DNA of 64,000 bases from NCBI RefSeq assembly GCF_004348895.1, contig NZ_RRZK01000002.1, forward strand, positions 124,001-188,000, written 5' to 3'. This document shows, in pieces, positions 35,971 to 45,100 of the stretch (within the stretch, counting starts at the first letter, position 1; each line of letters begins with the position of its first letter). Source of the stretch: Pseudomonas vancouverensis. Lineage in GTDB: Bacteria; Pseudomonadota; Gammaproteobacteria; Pseudomonadales; Pseudomonadaceae. The notes beneath the pieces are model-generated. The model did no database searches. It was not told where the DNA came from and worked only from the letters and a program-made list of their open reading frames with translations. The position numbers and the translations under genes are program-made.

Positions 35971-36300
35971 TCAGGGCTGCAAGCGACAACCCTGACGCTC
36001 GCCGATCCACACGGCGCTGTTGCTGCGCCCCATGCCGCTGACCGTGACACGCTTGCCCTGCGCGTCATCGCGAAAATCACTGGCGGGCAACCACTGCTTC
36101 ACATAGCCGCGGCAATAGCCGGCTTCATTGTTCATCACGTAACGGCACGAGCAGTATTCCTTGGCGGTGTAGGCACTGATGATGTCGGGAAACGCCGCCA
36201 AGGCCACCCGTTGGTGCCAGATCCAGCCGAGCAGGATCAGCAGCAGGATCAACAGCACACTGCTGAACGGGCGACGGCGCACAAAAGATCGACGACTCAT
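35971..36300 (-). CDS. hypothetical membrane-anchored Cys-rich protein
   Basis: 109 residues: one N-terminal membrane helix (about 12-30) and a soluble part with CSCRYVMNNEAGYC and a late cysteine. Not assigned. Its ATG overlaps the stop of the serine hydrolase by four bases (ATGA), so the two are translated together. Confidence 0.75.
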   Translation of the reverse strand: MSRRSFVRRRPFSSVLLILLLILLGWIWHQRVALAAFPDIISAYTAKEYCSCRYVMNNEAGYCRGYVKQWLPASDFRDDAQGKRVTVSGMGRSNSAVWIGERQGCRLQP

Positions 36301-37391
36301 GGCTGCACCTTCGGGGCAAAAGCCGCTTGCGCCAGTTTGAGCAACTGGTTGTCGTCGTAGCTGCCATCACGGTCGTCGGCATAACGCACGATCACCAGGT
36401 TCTCGCCGGGAATCACGTACATGGCCTGGCCCCAGTGGCCCAATGCAGCGAAGGTATCCGCAGGCGCATCCGGCCAAGGCTGAGCGGCACCGTCCACCGC
36501 CCGGTTGAGCCACCACTGGCCGCCGGGAACGGCATCATCCTGATGGGCCTTGTAGTGAACAAAAGGCGCGCGATTGAACGCCACCCAGTCCTTGGGCAAC
36601 AGCTGCCTGTCGCCCCAACGACCATCACGAGCCATCAGCAAGCCGATTCGCGCCAGGTCCCGGGCCGTCAGGTAAGCGTAGGATGAGGCAACGAAAGCAC
36701 CGCTCGCGTCGGTTTCCCACACCGCGTGACGAATGCCCAGAGGTTCGAACAGCGCGGTCCATGGATACTCCGCGTATCGACTTGCACCGACGATGTCTTT
36801 CAACGCCGCCGACAACAAACTGCTGTCACCGCTGGAATAGCGAAACGCCTGCCCAGGTGGCGCATACGCTTCATGATTGGCGGTGAATGCCGCCATGTCC
36901 TTACGGCCACGGGTGTAAAGCATGGCCACCACCGAAGAGTTCAGCGGTGCGTATTCATAGTCCTCCTGCCAATCCAGCCCAGAGGCCCAGTGCAGCAAGT
37001 CGGCCATGGTAATGCTCGGGTGCTTTTTCAACGGCGGATAAAACTTCTGCGCCGGATCATCCAGTTTGAACAGGCCTTCGCCATAGGCCACACCGAGGAC
37101 CGCAGCCATCAGGCTTTTGCTGATCGACCAGGTCAGGTGCGGTGTCGCCGCAGTGGTGGGGCCGGCATAGCGTTCGTAGATCAGTTGACCGTCGCGGATC
37201 ACCAGCAAGGCATCGGTACGAATGCCCTTGCGGGTGGCGTCGTCGCGGGGCGGGAAGGCGTAGGTTTCCAGGGCTTGCAGCGTCGGACCGGTAATGCCCG
37301 GGCCGGTGGCCCATTGCTCGGCGGGCCAGTTTTCGGCATGGGCCGAGAGACTGAACAACAGCAGGAGAATCAGGAACAAGCCTTTGGGCAT
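36297..37391 (-). CDS. secreted serine hydrolase, class C beta-lactamase-like
   Basis: 364 residues: signal peptide about 1-19, then a beta-lactamase/transpeptidase-like domain with the serine motif in TWSISKSLMAAVLG near residue 90 and YSSGDSSLLSAAL near 183. It resembles 6-aminohexanoate-dimer hydrolase-type enzymes. A substrate cannot be inferred. Confidence 0.85.
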   Translation of the reverse strand: MPKGLFLILLLLFSLSAHAENWPAEQWATGPGITGPTLQALETYAFPPRDDATRKGIRTDALLVIRDGQLIYERYAGPTTAATPHLTWSISKSLMAAVLGVAYGEGLFKLDDPAQKFYPPLKKHPSITMADLLHWASGLDWQEDYEYAPLNSSVVAMLYTRGRKDMAAFTANHEAYAPPGQAFRYSSGDSSLLSAALKDIVGASRYAEYPWTALFEPLGIRHAVWETDASGAFVASSYAYLTARDLARIGLLMARDGRWGDRQLLPKDWVAFNRAPFVHYKAHQDDAVPGGQWWLNRAVDGAAQPWPDAPADTFAALGHWGQAMYVIPGENLVIVRYADDRDGSYDDNQLLKLAQAAFAPKVQP

Positions 37392-37490
37392 GGCGAGCGC
37401 TCGGGGATTGAACCTGCTGAGCCTAGTTGAGGAAGATGACAGTTCTGAAGTTTTTTGTTGCCGCTGCGACCTGCCAGCGATGATGCCCTG

Positions 37491-38378
37491 TCAGTTGGGC
37501 ACGGTTGCACTCAACGCCTTGGCCAACCGCTTGCTCCGCGCCGCCGCCGCCAGGTCCATCACCGCCTGGTCACGCTGCCACATTGCCGCCCAGTGTGGTG
37601 GTCCTTCGGTCAGCGCTTGCGCCACTTCAACCTTGAGCCCGTCAAACTGCGCGAACAAGCCACCGAGCAACACATGCCCGGCCGGATTCGACGGTGGCTG
37701 GCGACTGACTTCCGCACAACCCGCCAGCAACGCCAGCAGGCGCAGTTGCAAACTTTGCGGCCAGGCGCTGTCCTGGCCGATGCCGTACAACCAGGCGGTC
37801 ATGGCACTGAGTACATAAATGTCTTCCAGGGTGCGGAACGGTTTCACGTAGGCATCCCAGCCATCACCGGCGAGCAATTCGCACAGGACATTGTCCAGCA
37901 ACAAGCGGCCGTGGCTGATGTCTGGCATCAGCGCAATCGGTGCAAGTTTCTCCACTTGCACCCCCGGCTCATCGCGGTAGATCACCGCCAGGCTCAGACG
38001 TGGATCGCTGCCGGGCGTTTCGCAGCGTGCCGCCACCAACAGCCAGTCGGCGGCATCACCGGCGGTGACGAAATCCTTGCGTCCGCTCAGGCGCAAACCC
38101 TCCAGCCGCGTCTGCATGTCCGCCGGACGCAGGCTGCGTTGCTCGGTGGCACACAAGGCGCCAAGGCTCAGCGGTGCGCTCGGCCAAAGCATGCGCAACG
38201 CCGCCTGATACCCCACCAGAAATGCCAGCCCCGGCGTCGCCATCATCCGCCCGCCCGCGACCGCCAATTCGAACGGGGTGACCATGCCCAAGTGGTGCAG
38301 CAAGGTCGAAAAACCTTCAGCCAGATCAGCGCTGACGGGCATGCGTTCGCGGCGTTGCAAGAGGGTTTGCCAGGGCAT
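37491..38378 (-). CDS. acyl-CoA dehydrogenase-like protein
   Basis: 295 residues, shorter than typical acyl-CoA dehydrogenases (about 380). The middle has GLRLSGRKDFVTAGDAADWL, the beta-domain pattern of the family, but the catalytic Glu is not evident, so it could be a degenerate or specialised member. AAGGAG lies 7 bases before ATG 38378. It is divergent from olsB. Confidence 0.68.
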   Translation of the reverse strand: MPWQTLLQRRERMPVSADLAEGFSTLLHHLGMVTPFELAVAGGRMMATPGLAFLVGYQAALRMLWPSAPLSLGALCATEQRSLRPADMQTRLEGLRLSGRKDFVTAGDAADWLLVAARCETPGSDPRLSLAVIYRDEPGVQVEKLAPIALMPDISHGRLLLDNVLCELLAGDGWDAYVKPFRTLEDIYVLSAMTAWLYGIGQDSAWPQSLQLRLLALLAGCAEVSRQPPSNPAGHVLLGGLFAQFDGLKVEVAQALTEGPPHWAAMWQRDQAVMDLAAAARSKRLAKALSATVPN

Positions 38379-38532
38379 AAGAGGCTCCTTGTGGGCTGTC
38401 ATATAAGCATCACCAAAGCTTAATGGCGATGACACCGGGGCTACATAGCCTGACTTTGCACAACAAGGCTGGATAAAGAAAGTCGATCCGCTGTAACCCA
38501 AGACGGGTGAGCAGCCCGCACGGAGATTCGCC

Positions 38533-39288
38533 ATGACTCAGATCGCCCGCATCAGCGACACCGGCAACGAACGCCGCCTGCAAGCCGAACGCCTGGTCGG
38601 CGCCGAGGCTCTACAGGAAGCCCAGGCCTTGCGCTTCAACGTGTTCAGCGGCGAATTCAACGCCAAGCTCAAGGGCGCGGAACTGGGTCTGGACATGGAC
38701 GACTATGACATTCACTGCGCCCACATCGGCGTGCGCGACCTGAACACCGGGCGCCTGGTGGCCACCACCCGCCTGCTGGACCACAGCGCCGCCAGCAGCC
38801 TGGGGCGGTTCTACAGCGAAGAAGAATTCAGCCTGCACGGCTTGGTACAGCTGCAAGGCCCGATCCTGGAAATCGGCCGCACCTGCGTCGACCCGGCCTA
38901 CCGCAACGGCGGCACCATTGCCGTGCTTTGGGGCGAACTGGCCGAAGTGCTCAACCAGGGCGGCTACAGCTACCTGATGGGTTGCGCGAGCATCCCGATG
39001 CAGGACGGCGGCGTCCAGGCACACGCGATCATGCAGCGCTTGCGTGAACGCTACCTGAGCACCGAACACCTGCGCGCCGAACCGAAAAAGCCGCTGCCGA
39101 CTCTGGACATCCCTTCCAACGTGATCGCTGAAATGCCACCGCTGCTCAAGGCCTACATGCGCCTGGGCGCGAAAATCTGTGGAGAACCGTGCTGGGATGA
39201 AGACTTCCAGGTCGCCGACGTGTTCATCCTGCTCAAGCGCGACGAGCTCTGCCCGCGCTACGCCAAACACTTCAAGGCGGCTGTGTAA
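38533..39288 (+). CDS. olsB: ornithine-acyl-ACP N-acyltransferase OlsB
   Basis: 251 residues. It adds a 3-hydroxyacyl group to ornithine to give lyso-ornithine lipid. Acetyltransferase-like fold with [19 protein letters not shown] near the start, then [20 protein letters not shown] and [13 protein letters not shown], typical of OlsB/hemolysin-type acyltransferases. Its TAATG stop/start overlap with the next gene gives the olsBA order. Confidence 0.9.
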   Translation: MTQIARISDTGNERRLQAERLVGAEALQEAQALRFNVFSGEFNAKLKGAELGLDMDDYDIHCAHIGVRDLNTGRLVATTRLLDHSAASSLGRFYSEEEFSLHGLVQLQGPILEIGRTCVDPAYRNGGTIAVLWGELAEVLNQGGYSYLMGCASIPMQDGGVQAHAIMQRLRERYLSTEHLRAEPKKPLPTLDIPSNVIAEMPPLLKAYMRLGAKICGEPCWDEDFQVADVFILLKRDELCPRYAKHFKAAV

Positions 39289-40082
39289 TGAGCCGGCTGC
39301 GCGTGTACGCGCGGATTGCGCGAGTGCTGGGGGTGGTGACGCTGGGCTTGGGCATGGCCAGTGTATTCGGAGTGTTCGAGCGCCTGGGCATGAGCCATTC
39401 GATGGAGCGCCGCCAGCGCTGGTCGCGGTTTTTCATGGCTCGCCTGAGCAATGCCCTGCCCTTCGACGTGACGGTGCATGGCGAGTTGCCCAAGGCACCG
39501 ATGCTCTGGGTCAGCAACCACGTATCGTGGACCGACATTCCGCTGCTGGGCATGCTCACACCGCTGTCGTTCCTGTCCAAGGCCGAAGTGCGCACCTGGC
39601 CGGTGGCGGGTTGGTTGGCGGCCAAGGCCGGCAGTCTGTTCATCCGTCGCGGCTCGGGTGACAGCCAGTTGATCCGTAAACAGATGACCCGACATCTGGA
39701 GCAGGCCCATCCGCTGCTGATGTTCCCCGAAGGCACCACCACTGACGGCCGTTCGCTGCGCACTTTCCACGGTCGCTTGCTGTCCGCCGCCATCGACTCC
39801 GACGTGTCGTTGCAACCGGTGGCGATTCGTTATGTACGTGATGGCGAACCCTGCTCCCTGGCGCCGTTCATTGGCGACGATGATCTGCTCTCGCACCTGA
39901 TGCGCCTGTTCGCCAACGACCGTGGCCAGGTGGAGATTCATCTGCTCAAGCCGATCGCTTGCGAAAGTCGTGAGCGCGCTGCGCTGGCGTTCGAAGCACA
40001 GCAGGCGGTGCAGAAGGTGTTGTTTGGGGACGTGGCTAAACCTGCTGAACCACGGCGCGCTGGCGAATTGATCGCTGCCTGA
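39288..40082 (+). CDS. olsA: lyso-ornithine lipid O-acyltransferase OlsA
   Basis: 264 residues, a PlsC-type 1-acyltransferase with one N-terminal membrane helix. Catalytic NHVSWTD (HX4D) is near residue 77 and FPEGTTTDG near 144. Overlap by one base with olsB shows they make ornithine lipid together, a phosphorus-free membrane lipid. Confidence 0.88.
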   Translation: MSRLRVYARIARVLGVVTLGLGMASVFGVFERLGMSHSMERRQRWSRFFMARLSNALPFDVTVHGELPKAPMLWVSNHVSWTDIPLLGMLTPLSFLSKAEVRTWPVAGWLAAKAGSLFIRRGSGDSQLIRKQMTRHLEQAHPLLMFPEGTTTDGRSLRTFHGRLLSAAIDSDVSLQPVAIRYVRDGEPCSLAPFIGDDDLLSHLMRLFANDRGQVEIHLLKPIACESRERAALAFEAQQAVQKVLFGDVAKPAEPRRAGELIAA

Positions 40083-40095
40083 TTCAACAGAGACC

Positions 40096-40186
40096 CTGTG
40101 GGAGCGAGCCTGCTCGCGATAGCGGATCAACATTCAGATGCTGTATTGAATGACAGACCGCAATCGCGAGCAGGCTCGCTCCCACA
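40096..40186. repeat. REPIN
   Basis: CTGTGGGAGCGAGCCTGCTC and GAGCAGGCTCGCTCCCACA face each other across about 50 bases, between the convergent olsA and acpH stops. Confidence 0.85.
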
Positions 40187-40192
40187 CTCGAT

Positions 40193-40771
40193 TTATGGTG
40201 TTGGATAGCTCCGCGCAAAACTCTGCAACTGCGGGTAGAACAACCTGAAGTCTTCACTCAACGGCTCATACAAAACCCGCAATTCCTGCATCGCCCCCGC
40301 CAGTTCCTCCGGTCGCGTCAGACGCCGCGAGATCCCCCGCAACACTTGCTCCAGCACCTCAAATTCCCGGTAAGAACCCAGCCAGTCATCAGCGACCATG
40401 TACGGCGCAATCCGCGCCAGTCGTTCAGGCAGTTGCCGTTCGCTGGACAGCACACGGTAGACATCCGAGGTGAACAGCTCCAGGGGCCGGTCGGCGTATT
40501 GCCGCCAGTCGCGTGCAAGGCAGTGGTCGAAAAACACGTCGAGGACAATCCCCGCATAACGTCGCCGCGTCAGGGAAAAGCGTGACAGCGCGGCATCGAC
40601 CAGCGGATGGCGATCGGTGAATACGTCGATGCTGCGGTGCAGCGCGATAGCGCCTTCGATGTCAGGGGCGAACTGACCTTGCAGCCGGCCTTTGACGAAG
40701 TCGCCATACAGACTGCCAAGCAATTGGCCAGGGCGCTGGCCACCGAGATGGAGATGTGCGAGATAATTCAT
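40193..40771 (-). CDS. acpH: ACP phosphodiesterase
   Basis: 192 residues. Removes phosphopantetheine from acyl carrier protein. The N-terminus MNYLAHLHLGGQRPGQLLGS and GDFVKGRL, ALHRSIDVFTDRHP are the AcpH HD-like family signatures. Transcribed alone. Confidence 0.9.
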   Translation of the reverse strand: MNYLAHLHLGGQRPGQLLGSLYGDFVKGRLQGQFAPDIEGAIALHRSIDVFTDRHPLVDAALSRFSLTRRRYAGIVLDVFFDHCLARDWRQYADRPLELFTSDVYRVLSSERQLPERLARIAPYMVADDWLGSYREFEVLEQVLRGISRRLTRPEELAGAMQELRVLYEPLSEDFRLFYPQLQSFARSYPTP

Positions 40772-40797
40772 GGACGCAGCTTAGCACTGCGGCATCC

Positions 40798-40898
40798 ATA
40801 TCGTTATAACCCGATATACCGATTTTTAAGCTCACCAGAGCAAAATCATATTTGTATATCGCGAAATACCGATTTAAAGTTCGCTTCATCGCGATATA
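40798..40898. promoter_or_regulatory. operator cluster upstream of the arsR-type gene
   Basis: The spacer holds ATATCG-N8-CGATAT (40798-40817), TATATCGCG (40855) inverted against CGCGATATA (40890), and two direct copies of ATACCGATTT (40816 and 40866). It is AT-rich against GC-rich surroundings, as expected for a promoter with ArsR-type operators. Confidence 0.6.
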
Positions 40899-40925
40899 GC
40901 GTTTTACTGATCACGAGCCCCCACC

Positions 40926-41228
40926 ATGACCCTCAATCTCGACGAAATAATAAAAGCCCTGGCACACCCAGTACGGCGAGAAATCCTGCACTGGCTCAAA
41001 GACCCGACGGTCGAGTTTCCCGACCAGTCCCACAGTAACGAGCACGGCGTATGCGCCGGGCAGATCGATCAACGTTGCGGTTTGTCGCAGTCCACGGTGT
41101 CCGCACACCTGGCGACATTGCAACGCGCCGGCCTGATCAGCAGCCGCAAGGTCGGTCAGTGGCACTTTTTCAAACGCAATGAGGAAACCATCCAGGAATT
41201 CCTCAAGACCTTCAGTAAAGAGCTCTGA
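40926..41228 (+). CDS. ArsR family transcriptional regulator
   Basis: 100 residues, almost entirely a winged helix-turn-helix (IIKALAHPVRREILHWL; CGLSQSTVSAHLATLQRAGL). There is no clear metal-binding cysteine pair (single Cys residues at about 44 and 52), so its signal may be a small molecule. It leads an operon with an MFS exporter and an ene-reductase and likely represses itself through the upstream repeats. Confidence 0.88.
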   Translation: MTLNLDEIIKALAHPVRREILHWLKDPTVEFPDQSHSNEHGVCAGQIDQRCGLSQSTVSAHLATLQRAGLISSRKVGQWHFFKRNEETIQEFLKTFSKEL

Positions 41229-41262
41229 CCCTTTCAGTCAGCCAGCCGAAAAGGATTCAAAC

Positions 41263-42429
41263 ATGCCCCTCTCGCTCCTAATCCTGGCCTTGAGCGCCTT
41301 CGCCATCGGCACCACCGAGTTCGTCATCATGGGCTTGTTGCCCAACGTGGCAGCTGACCTCGGTGTGTCGATCCCCGGCGCCGGCTGGCTGGTGACCGGC
41401 TACGCCTTGGGCGTGGCCATCGGTGCGCCGTTCATGGCCATGGCCACCGCACGCTTGCCGCGCAAGGCCGCGCTGGTGGCGCTGATGGGCATTTTCATTA
41501 TCGGCAACCTGCTCTGTGCGGTGGCCGGCGACTACAACGTGCTGATGTTTGCCCGCGTGGTCACGGCCCTGTGTCACGGTGCGTTCTTTGGTATCGGCTC
41601 AGTGGTGGCTGCCGGTCTGGTGCCGGCCAACAAACGTGCTTCGGCCGTGGCCCTGATGTTCACCGGCCTGACCCTGGCCAACGTTCTCGGCGTACCGCTG
41701 GGCACCGCCCTCGGCCAGGAAGCCGGCTGGCGTTCGACCTTTTGGGCGGTGACCGTGATCGGCGTCATCGCGCTGATTGGCCTGATCCGCTTCCTGCCGG
41801 CCAAACGTGACGAAGAAAAACTCGACATGCGCGCCGAACTGGCAGCGCTCAAGGGTGCGGGGATCTGGTTGTCCCTGAGCATGACCGCGCTCTTCGCCGC
41901 CTCGGTATTCACCCTGTTCACCTATGTTGCTCCGCTGCTGGGTGAAGTGACCGGCGTTTCGCCCCGTGGCGTGACCTGGCCCCTGGTGCTGATCGGCCTG
42001 GGCCTGACCGTTGGCAACATCATCGGCGGCAAGCTGGCCGACAAAGGCATGGCAGCGACCCTGATGGGCGTGTTCATCACCATGGCCGTGGTGTCCACCG
42101 CGCTGACCTGGACCAGCGTCGCGTTGATCCCGACCGAGATCACCCTGTTCCTCTGGGCCACGGCGTGTTTCGCCGCCGTCCCTGCCCTGCAGGTGAACGT
42201 GGTGACCTTCGGCAAGGCCGCGCCGAACCTGGTCTCGACCCTGAACATCGGCGCCTTCAACGTCGGCAATGCGCTGGGTGCCTGGGTGGGCGGCAGCGTG
42301 ATCGCCCACGGTTACGGCCTGACCAGCGTACCGCTGGCCGCTGCTGCGCTGGCGGTCCTGGCGCTGCTGGTGACCCTGATTACTTTCCGCCAGAGCGGCA
42401 ATCCCGAACTGGCACCGGCTTCCAACTGA
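41263..42429 (+). CDS. MFS transporter, DHA1 (YdhP-like)
   Basis: 388-residue twelve-helix exporter. The first helix contains AFAIGTTEFVIMGLLPNVA, and later helices MFTGLTLANVLGVPLGTALG and TLNIGAFNVGNALGAWVGG, as in YdhP/AraJ proteins. AAGGA precedes ATG 41263. Operon with ArsR regulator and ene-reductase suggests removal of a reactive or toxic compound. Confidence 0.9.
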   Translation: MPLSLLILALSAFAIGTTEFVIMGLLPNVAADLGVSIPGAGWLVTGYALGVAIGAPFMAMATARLPRKAALVALMGIFIIGNLLCAVAGDYNVLMFARVVTALCHGAFFGIGSVVAAGLVPANKRASAVALMFTGLTLANVLGVPLGTALGQEAGWRSTFWAVTVIGVIALIGLIRFLPAKRDEEKLDMRAELAALKGAGIWLSLSMTALFAASVFTLFTYVAPLLGEVTGVSPRGVTWPLVLIGLGLTVGNIIGGKLADKGMAATLMGVFITMAVVSTALTWTSVALIPTEITLFLWATACFAAVPALQVNVVTFGKAAPNLVSTLNIGAFNVGNALGAWVGGSVIAHGYGLTSVPLAAAALAVLALLVTLITFRQSGNPELAPASN

Positions 42430-42457
42430 TTCACTTACCTCACGAGGGTTGTACGCA

Positions 42458-43507
42458 ATGACGACTATTTTCGATCCGATCAAACTGGGCGACCTCGAGT
42501 TGGCCAACCGCATCATCATGGCGCCGCTGACCCGCTGCCGCGCCGACGAAGGCCGCGTCCCCAACGCCCTGATGGCCGAGTACTACGTACAACGTGCCTC
42601 GGCGGGCCTGATCCTCAGTGAAGCCACTTCAGTGACGCCAATGGGTGTCGGCTACCCGGACACCCCGGGTATCTGGTCCAACGACCAGGTGCGTGGCTGG
42701 GCCAACGTGACCAAGGCGATCCACGGCGCCGGCGGCAAGATCTTCCTGCAACTGTGGCACGTGGGCCGCGTTTCGCACCCTTCGTACCTCAATGGTGAAG
42801 CGCCGGTGGCCCCGAGCGCCATCCAGCCAAAGGGCCACGTCAGCCTGGTGCGCCCACTGGCCGACTACCCGACGCCACGCGCACTGGAAACCGCTGAAAT
42901 CGCCGATATTGTCGACGCTTACCGCACGGGTGCCGAGAACGCCAAGGCTGCCGGTTTCGACGGCGTGGAAATCCACGGCGCCAACGGTTACCTGCTCGAC
43001 CAGTTCCTGCAAAGCAGCACCAACCAGCGCACCGACAACTATGGTGGCTCCCTGGAAAACCGTGCGCGGCTGCTGCTGGAAGTGACCGATGCCGCGATCG
43101 AAGTCTGGGGCGCTGGCCGCGTCGGCGTGCACCTGGCACCACGGGCCGACTCCCACGACATGGGTGATGACAACCTGGCCGAAACCTTCCTTTACGTTGC
43201 CCGTGAACTGGGCAAGCGCGGCGTCGCCTTCATCTGCGCGCGTGAGCACGAAGCCGGTGACAGCCTCGGCCCGCGCATCAAGGAAGCCTTCGGCGGCCCG
43301 TTCATTGCCAACGAACGCTTCACCAAGGACAGCGCCAACCAGTGGCTGGCCGATGGCAAGGCCGATGCGGTGGCGTTCGGCGTGCCGTTCATTGCCAACC
43401 CGGACCTGCCGGCTCGCCTGAAGGCGGACGCACCGCTGAACCCGGCGCGCCCGGAATTGTTCTACGGTAAAGGTCCGGTCGGTTATATCGACTATCCGGC
43501 AATGTAA
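42458..43507 (+). CDS. old yellow enzyme family ene-reductase
   Basis: 349-residue FMN enzyme that reduces activated C=C bonds (NemA/XenB type). FMN/substrate motifs: IIMAPLTRCRADEGRVP, LQLWHVGRVSHP, VEIHGANGYLLDQFLQ and QRTDNYGGSLENR. Third gene of the arsR operon; a strong terminator follows. Confidence 0.93.
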   Translation: MTTIFDPIKLGDLELANRIIMAPLTRCRADEGRVPNALMAEYYVQRASAGLILSEATSVTPMGVGYPDTPGIWSNDQVRGWANVTKAIHGAGGKIFLQLWHVGRVSHPSYLNGEAPVAPSAIQPKGHVSLVRPLADYPTPRALETAEIADIVDAYRTGAENAKAAGFDGVEIHGANGYLLDQFLQSSTNQRTDNYGGSLENRARLLLEVTDAAIEVWGAGRVGVHLAPRADSHDMGDDNLAETFLYVARELGKRGVAFICAREHEAGDSLGPRIKEAFGGPFIANERFTKDSANQWLADGKADAVAFGVPFIANPDLPARLKADAPLNPARPELFYGKGPVGYIDYPAM

Positions 43508-43524
43508 ATTTCAACAGAAAGAAC

Positions 43525-43558
43525 AAAAGCCCCGACTCGCGAGAGCCGGGGCTTTTTT
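43525..43558 (+). terminator. rho-independent terminator of the arsR-MFS-OYE operon
   Basis: AAAAGCCCCG and CGGGGCTTTTTT form the stem, closed by a short loop, right after the ene-reductase stop. Confidence 0.85.
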
Positions 43559-43714
43559 ATACCTCACATGTTATGCAACATCAGGAAAGCCAAACAGACT
43601 TCCTTAAATGCGCAAGCATAAATAGATTAAGTAATAGCAACAAAACCATCAATAATGCAGCTAACAACCAAGCGACAACCCTTATCAAAAACAAACACCA
43701 TCAAGGATGAAAAA

Positions 43715-44158
43715 ATGAAACACCTGAAAAAATTAATCAACTTCACACTCGCGATTACTTTGCCCTTGTTTCTCCTTCCAGCAATGGCTCAGGAAACACT
43801 GGTTAATTACGTCATCATCAACAAGGGAAATACCACCATCGCAAGTCACCTACAGGGAGTTCCAGATGTGCTGCCCAACGCAATTTCAACCTTCACCGAC
43901 TCCCGAGACCTTAAAATTTCATCCATGAAAAATGGGGAATCAAGCAGCGCAGGCAAAGGCTTTGTTTTCTCTTCAGGTGAAAAATCCTGTGAATTCTTCG
44001 ACTCCATCACCGTTACAAAAAAATCAAACATTACGAACTTCAGCACAAATTTAACTTCAATGTCGACAGGCAAGCAACTTACAGCATGCGAAATAAAGTC
44101 AACCAAGGAGCCAGCCCGCCCTCCTTATAGCTACAACCTTGAACTCACCATGCACTAA
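43715..44158 (+). CDS. orphan secreted protein in AT-rich segment
   Basis: 147 residues: signal peptide about 1-26 ending at AMAQ, then a Thr/Ser-rich, probably beta-stranded domain with two cysteines (KSCEFFD and LTACEIKS) that may pair. Not recognised. AAGGATG precedes ATG 43715. Base composition is clearly lower in GC than flanking genes, with codons such as AAA, AAT and TCA common, which suggests recent acquisition. Confidence 0.72.
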   Translation: MKHLKKLINFTLAITLPLFLLPAMAQETLVNYVIINKGNTTIASHLQGVPDVLPNAISTFTDSRDLKISSMKNGESSSAGKGFVFSSGEKSCEFFDSITVTKKSNITNFSTNLTSMSTGKQLTACEIKSTKEPARPPYSYNLELTMH

Positions 44159-44234
44159 AACCCGGAAACACAAGCAGACAACTCGCCCCTGTGATCACCC
44201 TACAAACCCAGTTAACAAATTCATCAGCAAAACT

Positions 44235-44265
44235 GCCCTGCCTCGTAAGAAGCAGGGCTTTTTAT
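44235..44265 (+). terminator. rho-independent terminator after the first orphan gene
   Basis: GCCCTGC and GCAGGGC form the stem, followed by TTTTTATT. Confidence 0.75.
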
Positions 44266-44362
44266 TGAAATGCGTAATAATCACTCACAAATCCGAAAAG
44301 AAACCCGAATCAATCCACATTACCCTCTTTGACTCAACTCAACAAATTAAAGAGTCAACATC

Positions 44363-44884
44363 ATGGATGATAGTGAAGACACAAACACTGAAAGCGACTT
44401 CGCAGAGATTATTGAAGAGGCAAAAGAAGAATCAAACGTCATGTGGAGTGCAGTAAAACCCGTCAGCTCACACAGCCACGTCATGTGCTTTCTTTACAAT
44501 GGTACGGCAGAAACCTTTAGACTCAGCTATTCAAGCTGGGATAGCAGCAAGGAATCGCACAGGTACACTCTTCAGCCATGGGACTACGTTTCGTTCGTCC
44601 TGCGCGGAGAAATACCTTACTTTGCCAGAGGCCGGCAAACGACCAAGACACAGCATAACTTTTCCTATAGAAGTGCCAATCACGCTTTTGAGTTTTCCAC
44701 GACTCTGAAAGTAGCCAAGAAATATGACCCTTTTTCCTTTTCCCCTCCCACCATTCCGATTCAACAGCACCAAGTGCTATCCAATGGCAAAGTTCCATTG
44801 CGTTGCTCATCGAAAATGACCCACTCACTGACGAACAAGCCTTACCACTACGCCATTCTGATCAGCCTTGGCAAAGCGCCTTAA
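44363..44884 (+). CDS. orphan hypothetical protein in AT-rich segment
   Basis: 173 residues, acidic first 25 residues (MDDSEDTNTESDFAEIIEEA), no signal peptide, then a beta-strand-like region rich in aromatic and Ser residues. No recognised domain. The codon use matches the preceding orphan gene rather than the GC-rich neighbours. The overlapping open frame 44139-44456 crosses a terminator and is not credited. Confidence 0.65.
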   Translation: MDDSEDTNTESDFAEIIEEAKEESNVMWSAVKPVSSHSHVMCFLYNGTAETFRLSYSSWDSSKESHRYTLQPWDYVSFVLRGEIPYFARGRQTTKTQHNFSYRSANHAFEFSTTLKVAKKYDPFSFSPPTIPIQQHQVLSNGKVPLRCSSKMTHSLTNKPYHYAILISLGKAP

Positions 44885-44940
44885 GCATTCCATTGGCTGC
44901 AAGCCCCAGAGCTCGCGTACGCCATGTCCTGATCAAGCAT

Positions 44941-44997
44941 GAAAAAAGCCAGCAAGGCAGGTCGATCAATTAATCGAAGCCCTTGCTGGCTTTTTAA
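44941..44997. terminator. strong hairpin terminator between convergent genes
   Basis: AAAAAAGCCAGCAAGG and CCCTTGCTGGCTTTTTAA form long arms with a T run on one side and an A run on the other, so it can work in both directions: for the orphan gene and for ttgR. Confidence 0.8.
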
Positions 44998-45100
44998 TAG
45001 CTACGCAACAATTTCCCTACAAAATACCCGGCTCCAAGCCTGTCAACGCATCACAGGTGCGTATATAAAAGCACCCCTGCGGCCGATTACGTATTTTGTT

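Noticed and set aside
44139..44456. 105-codon open frame between the two orphan genes
   Set aside because: It overlaps both neighbours, includes the terminator hairpin, and has no ribosome site.
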